Of a stretch of 64,000 bases of DNA, positions 27,245 to 36,430 are shown one piece after another. How positions within the stretch are numbered: the stretch's first letter is position 1; every line of letters starts with the position of its first letter. The translations under genes were made by a program, and so were the position numbers. The stretch lies in the NCBI RefSeq assembly GCF_007860185.1, contig NZ_SJPY01000007.1:186001-250000 (forward strand), written 5' to 3'. This DNA is from Novipirellula aureliae. GTDB lineage: Bacteria; Planctomycetota; Planctomycetia; Pirellulales; Pirellulaceae. The notes below the pieces were generated by a model. That model saw only the letters and a program-made list of their open reading frames with translations. It ran no database searches and was not told the DNA's origin.

Positions 27245-29410
27245 TCAACCGATCGAGTCGGTCGCCCCATGAACTCGTTGCCGCGTACATAACCAGATCA
27301 GGATCGCACCGGCACAGGCAACCGCCGTTGTTCCGATCAACCAATTGCCCGGCAAATGCGATTGGTCATTCAGCTCGCTACCGAACAGGCTGAACGAGTC
27401 GTGGTAGCGAGCCACGCTCTTGAGCAGGGCATTGTGAACAAAGTGCATCACCATTCCTGGCAACACGCTGCCACTTCGGTAGGCGATCCAGCCGAGGATG
27501 CCCCCGAGTAGCGTCGTCGGCAGGAAACGTTCGATCAGCAGTGCATTTCCAGTCAAAACGTGAAACATGCCAAACAAAACGGCTGTTAGAAAAACAACTC
27601 GAATGGGCGAGAGTACGGCGGACAAGGACGAAAACAAAAAACCGCGAAAGCACAACTCTTCGATAATCGCCGGGGCAACCGCAAAGGTCAGCAGCACCAA
27701 CCAAAACGGCACTTCTTTCTGCGCTTCGAGCGCCTCCAATGTTTGACGGATTCGTTCTTCACTGAGCCCACCCATCCCGAGCGACTCCCCAATCACAAAC
27801 GACTCATGGGCAAGTGCCCATGCTCCCAATCCGATCAGTACCGATCCAACGAGACATCCTCCAAACGCGCCGACCGACAAGCCGGATGCGGATGGCCCCG
27901 TCAAACGAAAGGTACTCGAATACCGGTTGCGGCCAATCGTGGCAACAAGCAATGGCACTAGCCCGAAGGTCAACACCAACGCGAGCAAGTTGAAAGCGAA
28001 CAACATCGATAACGAAAGTTGGTCACGAGGAATTTCAACTAAGCGAATCAGCCCGTTCGAGACCAGAAAGTAAAAGGGAACGAGTAAAGCCAACATCAAG
28101 GCGGACGACTCGACACTCGGAACAAGGCTGGGTTTCTTGGGGCGATGAAAGAAAGACGCAATCGATTGATCGCTCGTTCGCATAACAGCATCATTTCCGA
28201 ATAGCCGAGCCGCGACGGCCAAAGCGGCTGCGGCATAAGCGATCGTACTAAGGATTGCAGCCAAAGCCCCCGCCGGTTCAAAATGGCCCGCCAAAATGTC
28301 TCGTGCCAAAATGACAATACTGATGAGGGGTGCGATCGCCAGCGGGCCGGAAAGCTTGACACCTGGCAGCAAGGAAAGCATCGCCGGTGCAAGCGCCAGC
28401 AACATCACCGGAATCAGATATGCCTGTGCTTCCTTGAACGATTTTGCAAAACTCGTTAGCGACAGCAATAGCGCTGAAAAGAACCCGCTAAAGAGAATCA
28501 ACAAACCAAGAATTTGCAGAACCGACAACCACGGAAAGGCGTCATCGCCCGTCAATAATTGCAAAAGCCCCGACGCCCACAGCGTTGTAAACATGGCAAA
28601 CAGGTTGATCATCGCGGTTAACAGCGCAACGATCACCACCGCGATATACTTGGCGAACAAAAGGTCGAATCGGGATGCAGGCGAAGCCATCAATGCTTCC
28701 ATCGTGCCCCGTTCACGCTCACCCGCGGTCAAGTCGATTGCGGGATAGACCGCGCCGGTGATCGTCATCAAAACCAAGACGAGTGGAACGATGGTCGCGA
28801 GCAGCGGCAGTTGTTCTGCGCCACCAATTTCTGCCACCTGCACCTTGGCAACCGATCGATAGTCGGGCGATGCTGCCGTGGCCACCTCCTGAGCGACACT
28901 CGACTCGAGCCATTGTAAACGTTCTACCAAAATCCGCTGCGCTGTCTCACTGGCGGCATCACCTTGATACGCGGTGATCTTGAATACCGGGATTTCACCC
29001 GGTTCAACCGATACCGCTACATCGATAGCGTTTTTCCTCAGAGCTTCGACTGCGTCCGATTCATTCGTGATTCCAAACCGGAACTCCGCCAACTCTCCAC
29101 TGTTAACCTGCAAGATCGATTCGGGTGGTTTGCTGCGTGGATCATTTAAGTAGGATCGCAGCAAAGATCCTTCTTCTTCGCTCGCTACTCCGACAAGGTA
29201 GCCACTCGCTTGATGGGTATCCGATGTCAGCAAAAACCGGTTGAGCGCCATGCTGAGTAACGGGTAGAGCAGCAGCGGCATCAACAGCAACGTGAACACG
29301 GTGCGACGGTCACGGATCGTCTCACGCAGTTCCTTTTGACAAAGCCGAAACAAACGTCCTTTGAGAACTGGCCGTTTCGAGTGGGGGTCTGGCATGTCGC
29401 TTTGAGTCAT
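27245..29410 (-). CDS. ABC-2 type permease fused to CPBP intramembrane protease
   Basis: 721 residues. Residues 1-405 are a NatB-like ABC-2 permease: an N-terminal helix, a large extracytoplasmic loop (60-200), then five to six helices containing ERERGTMEALMASP. Residues 435-715 form a second multi-helix domain with CPBP (Abi) protease motifs EELCFRG (584-590), FH (616-617) and MHFVHN (655-660). It overlaps the ATPase gene by ATGA, so the two form one transporter. The fusion suggests export coupled to membrane proteolysis, but the substrate is unknown. Both halves look intact. Confidence 0.88.
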   Translation of the reverse strand: MTQSDMPDPHSKRPVLKGRLFRLCQKELRETIRDRRTVFTLLLMPLLLYPLLSMALNRFLLTSDTHQASGYLVGVASEEEGSLLRSYLNDPRSKPPESILQVNSGELAEFRFGITNESDAVEALRKNAIDVAVSVEPGEIPVFKITAYQGDAASETAQRILVERLQWLESSVAQEVATAASPDYRSVAKVQVAEIGGAEQLPLLATIVPLVLVLMTITGAVYPAIDLTAGERERGTMEALMASPASRFDLLFAKYIAVVIVALLTAMINLFAMFTTLWASGLLQLLTGDDAFPWLSVLQILGLLILFSGFFSALLLSLTSFAKSFKEAQAYLIPVMLLALAPAMLSLLPGVKLSGPLAIAPLISIVILARDILAGHFEPAGALAAILSTIAYAAAALAVAARLFGNDAVMRTSDQSIASFFHRPKKPSLVPSVESSALMLALLVPFYFLVSNGLIRLVEIPRDQLSLSMLFAFNLLALVLTFGLVPLLVATIGRNRYSSTFRLTGPSASGLSVGAFGGCLVGSVLIGLGAWALAHESFVIGESLGMGGLSEERIRQTLEALEAQKEVPFWLVLLTFAVAPAIIEELCFRGFLFSSLSAVLSPIRVVFLTAVLFGMFHVLTGNALLIERFLPTTLLGGILGWIAYRSGSVLPGMVMHFVHNALLKSVARYHDSFSLFGSELNDQSHLPGNWLIGTTAVACAGAILIWLCTRQRVHGATDSIG

Positions 29411-30144
29411 ATGGCACCTGCTGTCATCATGTCGACAAACATATCGACCAAGTGGTCGCGTCCCGTTGCCGCTTGCAATTCGTTCATCGTTCCTTCGTAT
29501 CGAAGTTTGCCTTCAAGCAGCAAGCCAAACCGATCACACAAACGCTCCGCTTCGTCGAGCCGGTGAGTACAAACGACAACGGCTTTACCGAGATGTCTTA
29601 AGTGGTCGATGTATTGAAAAATGGTTTGCACGCCCACGACATCGAGACCTCGCGTCGGTTCATCGAGTAGCATGACGGGCGGATCGTGTATCAGACCGCG
29701 AACCAATGTCACTCGCTGCCGTTGCCCGGTGCTAAGCGTTCCAGCGCGACGATCCAGTAGTTTTTCGATATCCATCACCCGCGACAACCCTTCCGCTCGC
29801 TCCCTCGCCACCCAGGGATCGACGTGATAAAGGTCGGCAAAATAGAGCAGCATTTCTCGGACAGTTAGCCAGGGGTAAACGCCATCGCTTGCCGAGACGA
29901 AGCCGAGCCGCGACTTGACTTCGATCGGATCTTCGGCCGTTTGATAACCATCCACTTCCGTGTACCCCCGATCCGCCTCAAGCAAGCCGAGAATGATTCG
30001 CAGCGTCGTCGTTTTGCCTGCACCGTTGGGACCAAGTAGCCCATAGACTTCCCCTCGCGTGACCTGAAAGGACAGCTCGTCGACAGCATGGACGTCTTCG
30101 CCCTCTACCGAAAACGTCTTGACAAGTGATTCAACCTTTAACAC
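29407..30144 (-). CDS. ABC transporter ATP-binding protein, NatA-like
   Basis: 245 residues. Walker A is GPNGAGKTTT, the signature is LSTGQRQRVTL, Walker B is VMLLDEPTRGLD, and the switch histidine is in VVCTHRLDEAERLC. It drives the permease-protease encoded immediately downstream (4-base overlap). It resembles ATPases of sodium- or drug-efflux-type (NatA) exporters. The ATG is at 30144. Confidence 0.9.
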   Translation of the reverse strand: MLKVESLVKTFSVEGEDVHAVDELSFQVTRGEVYGLLGPNGAGKTTTLRIILGLLEADRGYTEVDGYQTAEDPIEVKSRLGFVSASDGVYPWLTVREMLLYFADLYHVDPWVARERAEGLSRVMDIEKLLDRRAGTLSTGQRQRVTLVRGLIHDPPVMLLDEPTRGLDVVGVQTIFQYIDHLRHLGKAVVVCTHRLDEAERLCDRFGLLLEGKLRYEGTMNELQAATGRDHLVDMFVDMMTAGAI

Positions 30145-30194
30145 GGGAGACCTTTTTTGAGGGAGATGTTGTTGTGGGGAAGGAGAGCAGACGG

Positions 30195-31193
30195 TTATGC
30201 CAACTCGATTCGACGTCCGTCACGGCTACTTTCTCGGGCGGCTGCCAGTATCGCTGCGGATCGACACACGTCATCCAAATCGCTCATGTTTCTCACCAAA
30301 CTAGTCACCGCACGATAGAATTGGGTCAACAGTTGTTGCCCCACGGACAACTCGGTTTCCAGTGACTCCAAGTGTCGGCCGGCGTCATCAAACCAAACCA
30401 AACTGGTCGGCAAATCGAGAAATGCGACACCCCGCTCACAACAAATCTGCATGGCCGAAGGGGGGCGGAAACCGATTGCTTCGTGCCAAGTTGGTCGAAT
30501 ATAACTGCCGCAGCTAATCTGTGCCGTGACCGCTGGTTGGGATTCATGAGCATCAAACCGTAAACTCATGCTCTCGTAGTCAGCCGGAACGGTTTGGCTG
30601 ACCCCGGTTGCGACGACGGTCGCCGGTTCGCGTCCGACAACGTAGCGGCATAAATCGATCAACTCGAGTAGCTCTTGATGCAAAGGGTTGTCCGCCACAC
30701 ATTTCGGTTTTGAATGGTTCGATTCGTGCTGGACGCGGCGATGACAGAACACCAGTTGCGGGGGGCCAAGTCGGGTCGCGATTAGCTCTTTCAAACGAAG
30801 CGTTGCCGGAGCAAATCGCTTGGGTAGCTCCGTCATGAATGCGATTCCGCTGCGATCAATCGCTTCGCGAATCGGTTGCGCCTCGGCGGGATCAAAATCC
30901 AAATCCCCAGCCCAGTAGATCGCTTTGCCCGCTTCACAGGCGGCCAACATCGGCAACCATCCTAGCCATGAATTCTGCAGAACCATCACAGCGTCGATAT
31001 CACAACGCGCCACCATCGCTCGATACCCGTCCACCGGATCCGCTTGAAACTCAGCAGCCGCGTTTTCCGCTAATTTGGCGACCGGACTGTAGACCGCGCG
31101 GACATCAAAGCGGTCCTGCAGCATGCGAATGGCCGGGCGATGACGTGTTTGCCAACTGTCGCCTAAACCAATCAAACCTATACGAAGTTTCAT
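30195..31193 (-). CDS. Gfo/Idh/MocA-like protein lacking the EKP motif
   Basis: 332 residues with an N-terminal Rossmann fold (RIGLIGLGDSWQTRHRPAI) and a C-terminal alpha/beta domain, the layout of Gfo/Idh/MocA NAD(P)-dependent sugar oxidoreductases. Where most members have GKHVxxEKP, with the catalytic lysine, this protein has GKAIYWAGDLDFDP, so the lysine is absent. It may be non-catalytic or use another residue. It sits 51 bases from the natA-like start on the same strand, but no functional link is evident. Confidence 0.75.
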   Translation of the reverse strand: MKLRIGLIGLGDSWQTRHRPAIRMLQDRFDVRAVYSPVAKLAENAAAEFQADPVDGYRAMVARCDIDAVMVLQNSWLGWLPMLAACEAGKAIYWAGDLDFDPAEAQPIREAIDRSGIAFMTELPKRFAPATLRLKELIATRLGPPQLVFCHRRVQHESNHSKPKCVADNPLHQELLELIDLCRYVVGREPATVVATGVSQTVPADYESMSLRFDAHESQPAVTAQISCGSYIRPTWHEAIGFRPPSAMQICCERGVAFLDLPTSLVWFDDAGRHLESLETELSVGQQLLTQFYRAVTSLVRNMSDLDDVCRSAAILAAARESSRDGRRIELA

Positions 31194-32005
31194 AATCGAC
31201 TGCTCTATTGCCCGGCAAAGGACTTGTTGATTTCACGCGATTCGACAAAACAATTATCGCCCTTCGCCCCGAAAAAGTACGCATTGAGCTCACCTTTCGT
31301 ACGTTGCTTTCGCTCAATGAAAGGCGACGATCGCCAAAACGGAAGGATGTTGCCGTCCTAATGTAACCGATCGGCTCCCAGAGCGTGATTCCACGACAAG
31401 TCCCGCATCAAAAACACCACCATCTTCAATATTTTTTTTGACGCTGTAACCGGCTCAAATGAGGGGGATGCTGCAAAATGCCACACCTTTTTGGTCCGTT
31501 GCAAACCGTTTCTTCACAATAATTTAGCGCCTGCCCGCCAGTTGCGGAGGAGCTAAATTGGAAAATCCAGGATTTTCTGTCGAGAGACAATTTCTAAAAA
31601 TCTTCGCGTTGACCCTTGTGGAGTCCCGATCGAACCATAGAATCCTCGCAACTCGCCCGAACGACCTGAACCAGAAAAGCTTGCTAGCTTTTCCAGTTTA
31701 CGTCTTGGCGAAAAGTATTCCATTCGATTTGCAGCGTGTTGCTCAAACGAATGGATGTTGTGTCACTCGGCACTCGTCTCGAATGAATCGAGTCTTATAG
31801 CGGTGAATGTTACCGCTTCGGTTCGTATCGATGCGAGTCGTAGATGGAGCCCGCTGGAGTGACTTGACTGGAAGTCTTTTCTGACATTTTCGTGGTCTCC
31901 AAATTCACTTCTCGATCCTCCCTTTTCGTAACCGATGGATCGACCTAATCGGTGTCGTGCCGATCCCATGAAAATGCTCAACCGAACAACCTTAGGAGTT
32001 AAGGA
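31194..32005. other. 812-base intergenic region, no gene supported
   Basis: Short open frames on both strands lack family similarity and ribosome binding sites. The region must contain promoters for the minus-strand Gfo/Idh gene and the plus-strand thioredoxin-like gene. A hairpin-like ATTTAGCGCC...GGAGGAGCTAAATT occurs at about 31523-31559. A strong ribosome binding site (AGGAG, 31994-31998) precedes the gene at 32006. Confidence 0.5.
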
Positions 32006-32410
32006 ATGGTTTCGTTGCTGTTAGCTGTGGTTTTGTCTGGTGTTCCAACGGGACAATCTGTTGAACAAAATTACACACTCGCTTACAAGAAGTCCGTCGA
32101 ACAAAATAAGCCGTTGATGGTCGTCGTCGGCGCTCCGTGGTGCCCCGCTTGTACTGTCTTAAAGAATTCGACGATCATGCCAATGGCCGCTACCGGCGAA
32201 TTGGACGAGGTAAGCGTTGCGGTTATTAACAAGGACGAGGATCCGGAGTTAGCTGAACAATTGACCAAGGGCGAAAAAATGATTCCTCAAATCATTATGT
32301 TCACCAAAAATGATTCTGGCGGATGGAATCGACAATTGCTCAGAGGCTTTCAAACCAAGCAACCCGTTCGCAGTCTGATCCGAAGTGCCATTGCGGCCCG
32401 CCGCGGCTAA
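32006..32410 (+). CDS. secreted thioredoxin-fold protein
   Basis: 134 residues. A short hydrophobic N-terminus (MVSLLLAVVLSGVPTGQS) looks like a signal peptide. A thioredoxin fold follows, with the active site APWCPACTVLKN (CPAC) and a cis-proline region MIPQIIMF. It is probably a periplasmic disulfide reductase or chaperone. AGGAG lies 7 bases before the ATG. The stop codon is directly followed by a solo copy of the MITE inner hairpin. Confidence 0.85.
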   Translation: MVSLLLAVVLSGVPTGQSVEQNYTLAYKKSVEQNKPLMVVVGAPWCPACTVLKNSTIMPMAATGELDEVSVAVINKDEDPELAEQLTKGEKMIPQIIMFTKNDSGGWNRQLLRGFQTKQPVRSLIRSAIAARRG

Positions 32411-32412
32411 TG

Positions 32413-32517
32413 GACTGTCGATTTAATCGGTTTGACTCGACTTATTGTTTAACGCCAAACCATAGGCGACCGCTCATGGAAAAGCTGACGCCTTCGGCTA
32501 AGCGTTAAACGATTAAA
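32413..32517 (-). repeat. MITE inner-hairpin module, solo copy
   Basis: About 105 bases match only the inner hairpin of the 250-bp element, in inverted orientation: GATTTAATCGGTTTGACTCG, GTTTAACGCC, CATAGGCGACCG, GACGCCTTCGGCTAAGCG and TTAAACGATTAAA. It directly follows the thioredoxin-like stop codon and could act as its terminator. Confidence 0.8.
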
Positions 32518-32596
32518 GGTTTTGAAACATGAAAACCTGTTCCCAGGCTCCGAGGCTGTGATTTTTTAGAAACCAGGCGAAATCACGGCTTCAACC

Positions 32597-32621
32597 GTAG
32601 CGAAAGTCGCCAAGACCTTCG
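32597..32621 (+). repeat. REP-like palindrome, GCCAA-loop family
   Basis: A GTAG head followed by CGAAAGTC, a GCCAA loop and GACCTTCG (one mismatch). Same family as 23216-23240. Confidence 0.75.
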
Positions 32622-32955
32622 TCTTTCCGACGTCTTCTTGACCGCTGCCGATACTCTTGGCAGGTGATCGCTACAAAAACACACAGCCCCTCCTGCCTGG
32701 GAACTCCATGCCTTGGTAGCTCCCGCCTCGCGAGTTTCGCTCGACGAGCGGGAGTTTGCCGAGACTCTTCCTACCCAACGGCTCTCTCCGTTGTTGGTTT
32801 CTACCCATCGGGTGTTTTCTTCACGCGATTCACGCCGATTAACCGGTAACACACTCCTCACTCATTCCGCTTTACCTTCCCTGTCGATGGGGGTAGACTA
32901 GCCGCCCGATCGTCCTTCTTTCTCTACTCTTGGTCAGCAAGCGGCTTAAAACAGC

Positions 32956-33927
32956 ATGATCCAGCGAATTCTTGTTACCGGCGGCGCTGGTTTCCTCGGT
33001 TCCCACCTTTGTGAGCGACTCGTCGACGAAGGTCACGACATTATTTGCTTGGATAACTTTTTTACCAGCCAAAAATCAAACGTCAGCCACTTGCTGGATC
33101 GACCCAACTTTGAGCTGATTCGGCACGATATAACGTTGCCAATCCACTTGGAAGTCGACCAAGTCTACAATATGGCTTGCCCCGCTGCTCCCGGACACTA
33201 CCAATACAACCCGATCAAGACGATCAAAACCAGTGTGATGGGATCGATCAACGTCTTGGGGATGGCAAAACGCTGCGGTGCGAAAGTGTTGCAGGCGAGC
33301 ACGAGCGAAGTCTACGGCGACCCCGAAGTGCATCCACAACCGGAAAGCTATCGTGGCAGCGTCAACCCCATTGGGATCCGCGCGTGTTATGACGAAGGCA
33401 AACGTGTCGCCGAAACGTTGTTCATGGATTATCACCGTGCCAACAATGTCGACATTCGCATTGTTCGTATTTTCAATACGTATGGACCACGCATGCACCC
33501 GTATGATGGCCGCGTCGTTTCCAACTTCATCCGTCAAACGTTGGCTGGCGAAGACTTGACCATTTTTGGTGACGGGTCGCAAACGCGATCCTTCTGTTTC
33601 CGTGACGACTTGGTTACCGCCATCATCGCAATGATGAACAATGAAAATGGATTTATCGGCCCCGTCAACATTGGCAATCCCGATGAGTTTACGATTCGCG
33701 AATTGGCCGAAACGGTCATCAAGCTTTGCGGCACAAAAAACAAGCTTGTCAGCCGCCCGTTACCCTCCGACGATCCAACTCGCCGTCGTCCCGACATCAC
33801 CCTAGCCCAAAAAGAACTTGACTGGGAACCAAAAGTCAAGCTCGAAGAGGGACTTGCTAAAACAATCGAATGGTTCAAGTCGATCGATTTGGGCGACTAT
33901 CGACCACCGACCCCAAACTTTAGTTAG
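32956..33927 (+). CDS. UDP-glucuronate decarboxylase (UDP-xylose synthase), extended SDR
   Basis: 323 residues. The N-terminal NAD site is [11 protein letters not shown] and the catalytic triad is in [19 protein letters not shown] and [12 protein letters not shown] (YxxxK). [17 protein letters not shown] and [16 protein letters not shown] are typical of UXS enzymes, which turn UDP-glucuronate into UDP-xylose for surface glycans. Other extended SDR sugar epimerases are possible, but the NMACPA.PxHYQ context strongly favours UXS. It may supply the polysaccharide locus starting 11 kb downstream. Confidence 0.9.
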   Translation: MIQRILVTGGAGFLGSHLCERLVDEGHDIICLDNFFTSQKSNVSHLLDRPNFELIRHDITLPIHLEVDQVYNMACPAAPGHYQYNPIKTIKTSVMGSINVLGMAKRCGAKVLQASTSEVYGDPEVHPQPESYRGSVNPIGIRACYDEGKRVAETLFMDYHRANNVDIRIVRIFNTYGPRMHPYDGRVVSNFIRQTLAGEDLTIFGDGSQTRSFCFRDDLVTAIIAMMNNENGFIGPVNIGNPDEFTIRELAETVIKLCGTKNKLVSRPLPSDDPTRRRPDITLAQKELDWEPKVKLEEGLAKTIEWFKSIDLGDYRPPTPNFS

Positions 33928-33992
33928 TGCTTCAACCACGTTCGGTTTTAGAGAAGCTGTTTTGGCATTCGTACAGCTCCCCAAAAAAGGGG

Positions 33993-34118
33993 CTAGCGGC
34001 CTGCTGATTTAATCGGTTTGACTCGACTGATTGTTTAACGCCAAGCCATAGGCGACCGATGATGGAAAAGCTGACGCCTTCGGCTAAGCGTTAAACGATT
34101 AAATCAGCAGGCCGCTAG
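33993..34118. repeat. 126-bp palindromic MITE module with perfect 23-bp ends
   Basis: The arm starting CTAGCGGCCTGCTGATTTAA at 33993 is matched perfectly over 23 bases by its complement ending GCCGCTAG at 34118. The interior is the inner hairpin of the 250-bp family. The outer GCCCGGAT ends are missing, so this is a shorter mobile unit or an internal-deletion derivative. Confidence 0.85.
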
Positions 34119-34178
34119 TACCCAAACGGCAAATGTTGAAAAACCAATGTTTGAATCGGGATGATGCATTTGCCACCC

Positions 34179-34203
34179 ATAGCGAAAGTCGCCAAGACTT
34201 TGG
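34179..34203 (+). repeat. degenerate REP-like palindrome, GCCAA-loop family
   Basis: ATAGCGAAAGTC-GCCAA-GACTTTGG; the head is ATAG instead of GTAG. Confidence 0.6.
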
Positions 34204-34393
34204 ATAATTTTGGGGCGGCCTCCGCCGTAGGGTCGCTCTGCTCTCGCGTGCGGAAAGCGTCCACCGATTCGCACGATCCAACTTTCGATCCCAGACCTTC
34301 TGGTCTTTACGCCGAAATCGCTGTCCGCTCAAAGAGTTAGAGCGACCATCGAGGCGATAACGGTTGCAACTCTCTCAAGACCTTATCCGTTCT

Positions 34394-35200
34394 ATGCCCA
34401 TTGACGTTTTGCCTGCTCGCCGATTTGAAGTTGTTTTCCTAGGGACCGGGACGAGTGTCGGAGTCCCCGTCCTGGGTTGTGAATGCGAGGTCTGCCAAAG
34501 CGCGGATCCTCATAACAGCCGGACACGATGTGCGATTCTCGTCCACTTGGAGCAAGGCAATCTGTTGATCGACACGCCACCCGAATTGCGGATTCAATTG
34601 CTGCGTGAAAAAGTCAAACTTGTCCACTCGGTACTCTTTACTCACGAGCACGCCGACCATCTGTTTGGCCTCGACGATTTGCGGCTGTTCCCCTTTCGAC
34701 TCGGCCATCCCGTACCACTCTACTGTACCGCCAAGGTTGAACATCGCATTCGAACCTCTTTTGATTATGCGTTCACGAACCGCAAGGAAACTCACGCAGG
34801 GTCGGTGCCCCAATTAGCATTCCGTCCGATCGATACGGAACCCTTCGAAGTGATGGGGGTTCGAGTCGTGCCGATCCCGATGAAGCATGGGCCGAACTTT
34901 GATGTCCTGGGATTTCGGATCGGCGATTTCGCCTACTGTACCGACACCAACGAAATCCCCCCTGCGTCCATGAAACTCCTTGAAGGCGTCCGTACGTTTG
35001 TGGTCGGAGCTTTACGATTCACACCTCATCCAACTCACTTCAATCTGGAAGAGGCGATCGCGGTAGCACGACAGGTGAATGCGAAACAGACCTACTTCAC
35101 CCATCTATCGCACGATTTGGATTACGACGCGGTGATGGCAAAGCTGCCCCCTGGCATGGCATTGGCCTATGACGGGCTTCACACCAATGCTGGTTTCTAG
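34394..35200 (+). CDS. MBL-fold metallohydrolase, PhnP-like
   Basis: About 268 residues. The fold begins FEVVFLGTGTSVGVPVLGC; metal ligands are in THEHADHLFGLDDLR (HxHxDH), KHGPNFDVLG, CTDTNEIPP and the C-terminal FTHLSHDLDY. A CECEVC(x)SADPHNSRTR segment near residue 35 is typical of the PhnP/phosphoribosyl cyclic phosphate phosphodiesterase group, in which extra cysteines bind zinc. No phn genes are nearby, so the substrate is open. ATG 34394 is preferred over TTG 34364. Confidence 0.85.
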   Translation: MPIDVLPARRFEVVFLGTGTSVGVPVLGCECEVCQSADPHNSRTRCAILVHLEQGNLLIDTPPELRIQLLREKVKLVHSVLFTHEHADHLFGLDDLRLFPFRLGHPVPLYCTAKVEHRIRTSFDYAFTNRKETHAGSVPQLAFRPIDTEPFEVMGVRVVPIPMKHGPNFDVLGFRIGDFAYCTDTNEIPPASMKLLEGVRTFVVGALRFTPHPTHFNLEEAIAVARQVNAKQTYFTHLSHDLDYDAVMAKLPPGMALAYDGLHTNAGF

Positions 35201-35287
35201 CGATCTAGGTGCATCGGCAATCTGACGTTCAAAAATAAACCTCGGCAAAACAAGCCGTTATAGCGAGGTCAAGCGAGCGACGATTCG

Positions 35288-35977
35288 CTACGGAAGCAGA
35301 ACAATAAAACCAGCAATCGCGGCGGCTTCGAGCAATGCTCCGTGGCGGTCGATCGGAAGTAAACTCTCTCGATGAAAGGATTCGCCTGACCGACAATCGC
35401 CTGGCGAAGGGGTGAGGCTGTCGATTGGCTCCGTCGCCAAATGATACGGTAGCGTCTGCGTCCGCCCAAAGAACTCAGCAAATGAAACCGCGTTTTGAAA
35501 GAATCCCCAGTGATGACCACAACGCTCGAGGTTGATCTGTTCAAAGTAGAGAGGTTCGTGGCAAAACACGTCCGGATAACGATCCGGTCGATGCACCGCT
35601 AATGCCATTGACGAAATAAAAAGGGTTCGTTCTCCGTCTTGTTCGATCCCTATCCTCGGAGGCTCTTTCGCCGTGCGATCAAGCGGCTCTACATCGATTG
35701 ACGATACCGGTTTTCGGAGCGCTGACAAGTATTCACGCCGTTGGCGTCCTCGCGAAACCTCTTTCTCTCGCTCACTCGCTCTATCGTCCAAGGCCGCATC
35801 GGTATCGCTACCCCGTTGTCCACTCCCCCCATCCTGCAAAATCAACTGCCGCAGACTGGTGGGAACTTCACCACCCTCACCTTGTCCATACGCGTCGGCA
35901 GCCAAGGGGACGAAGAGTGTGACAATCAGCAACACTCGATCAATCGCCATGGACGGAAAAGGGAAGGGAGTTTTCAT
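35288..35977 (-). CDS. secreted planctomycete protein of unknown function
   Basis: 229 residues. The N-terminus (MAIDRVLLIVTLFVPLAADA) is a signal peptide. A polar middle (about 30-110) contains DDRASEREKEVSRGRQRREY. The C-terminal 110 residues show CHEPLYFEQINLERCG, FFGRTQTLPYHLATEP, PGDCRSGE and a terminal hydrophobic segment (GALLEAAAIAGFIVLLP). From memory, this C-terminal pattern (C..PLYFE..NLER.G ... FFGT...LPY ... PG.C) recurs in uncharacterised planctomycete proteins. I know no function. Start ATG 35977 or 35950. Confidence 0.75.
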   Translation of the reverse strand: MKTPFPFPSMAIDRVLLIVTLFVPLAADAYGQGEGGEVPTSLRQLILQDGGSGQRGSDTDAALDDRASEREKEVSRGRQRREYLSALRKPVSSIDVEPLDRTAKEPPRIGIEQDGERTLFISSMALAVHRPDRYPDVFCHEPLYFEQINLERCGHHWGFFQNAVSFAEFFGRTQTLPYHLATEPIDSLTPSPGDCRSGESFHRESLLPIDRHGALLEAAAIAGFIVLLP

Positions 35978-36430
35978 CAGTTACTAAGCAGCTCCGTGGG
36001 CGTCTCACGCGAATCGACCGACTCGTTTCACTGTCATCGAACACTTCCTTCCGTTCGCGCCAATCAAATTAGATCTTTCACCCAAGCGAACCCAGCCGTT
36101 AAAATCTTCCCAGCTTGCCGTTCTCGGCAAAGCATGTTGGCTTGACGATTGCGTACCGACGAGGCTTATCCTATGCATCATTGAGAAAACGGGTTTGTCA
36201 ATCCAAAACGTTTGCAATTCTGATACACTAAGGACTGGTGGAACTCATTCCCCGGCTTCTGCCTTGGGAGTGGAAGGCATTCGGGGCCCCCACCTCGCAA
36301 GCGTGTGGCGAGTGTGGCGGGGGCCCGCCGATGATCAGGTTCCCAGGCAGGAGCCTGAGGACCAGCCGGTCCCAACAATCGCGTGTCCTGGTGGGTATGC
36401 GGTTAAACTTAGAAAGTTAGGATAGTTGTT
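35978..36430. other. 453-base intergenic region, no gene supported
   Basis: Lies between divergent genes. Near 36345-36365 a GTTCCCAGGCAGGAGCCTGA segment resembles the CCAGGCT REP family. A GC-rich inverted stretch (GGGGCCCCCACC ... GGCGGGGGCCCGCC) lies at about 36286-36330. No convincing promoter. Confidence 0.5.

Larger units (their letters stand above)
32411..32955. other. 545-base intergenic region with MITE fragment and REP-like palindromes
   Basis: Holds a solo inner module of the MITE family (32413-32517), a GCCAA-loop REP (32597-32621), a GTAGCTCCCGC / GCGGGAG hairpin (about 32718-32755) and the leader of the UXS gene. No gene is supported. Confidence 0.7.
33928..34393. other. 466-base intergenic region with MITE module and REP-like palindrome
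   Basis: Contains the 126-bp inner MITE module (33993-34118), a degenerate GCCAA-loop REP (34179-34203) and the leader of the MBL-fold gene. No gene is supported. Confidence 0.7.

Noticed and set aside
31609-31645. TTGACC...CATAGAAT as a sigma-70 promoter
   Set aside because: The spacing between the candidate boxes is about 23 bases, too long for a standard promoter.
31763-31981. 72-residue minus-strand open frame upstream of the thioredoxin-like gene
   Set aside because: No ribosome binding site or similarity; lies where the promoter of the plus-strand gene is expected.
35741-36145. 134-residue plus-strand open frame
   Set aside because: Mostly antisense to the secreted planctomycete protein, which has a signal peptide and conserved pattern.
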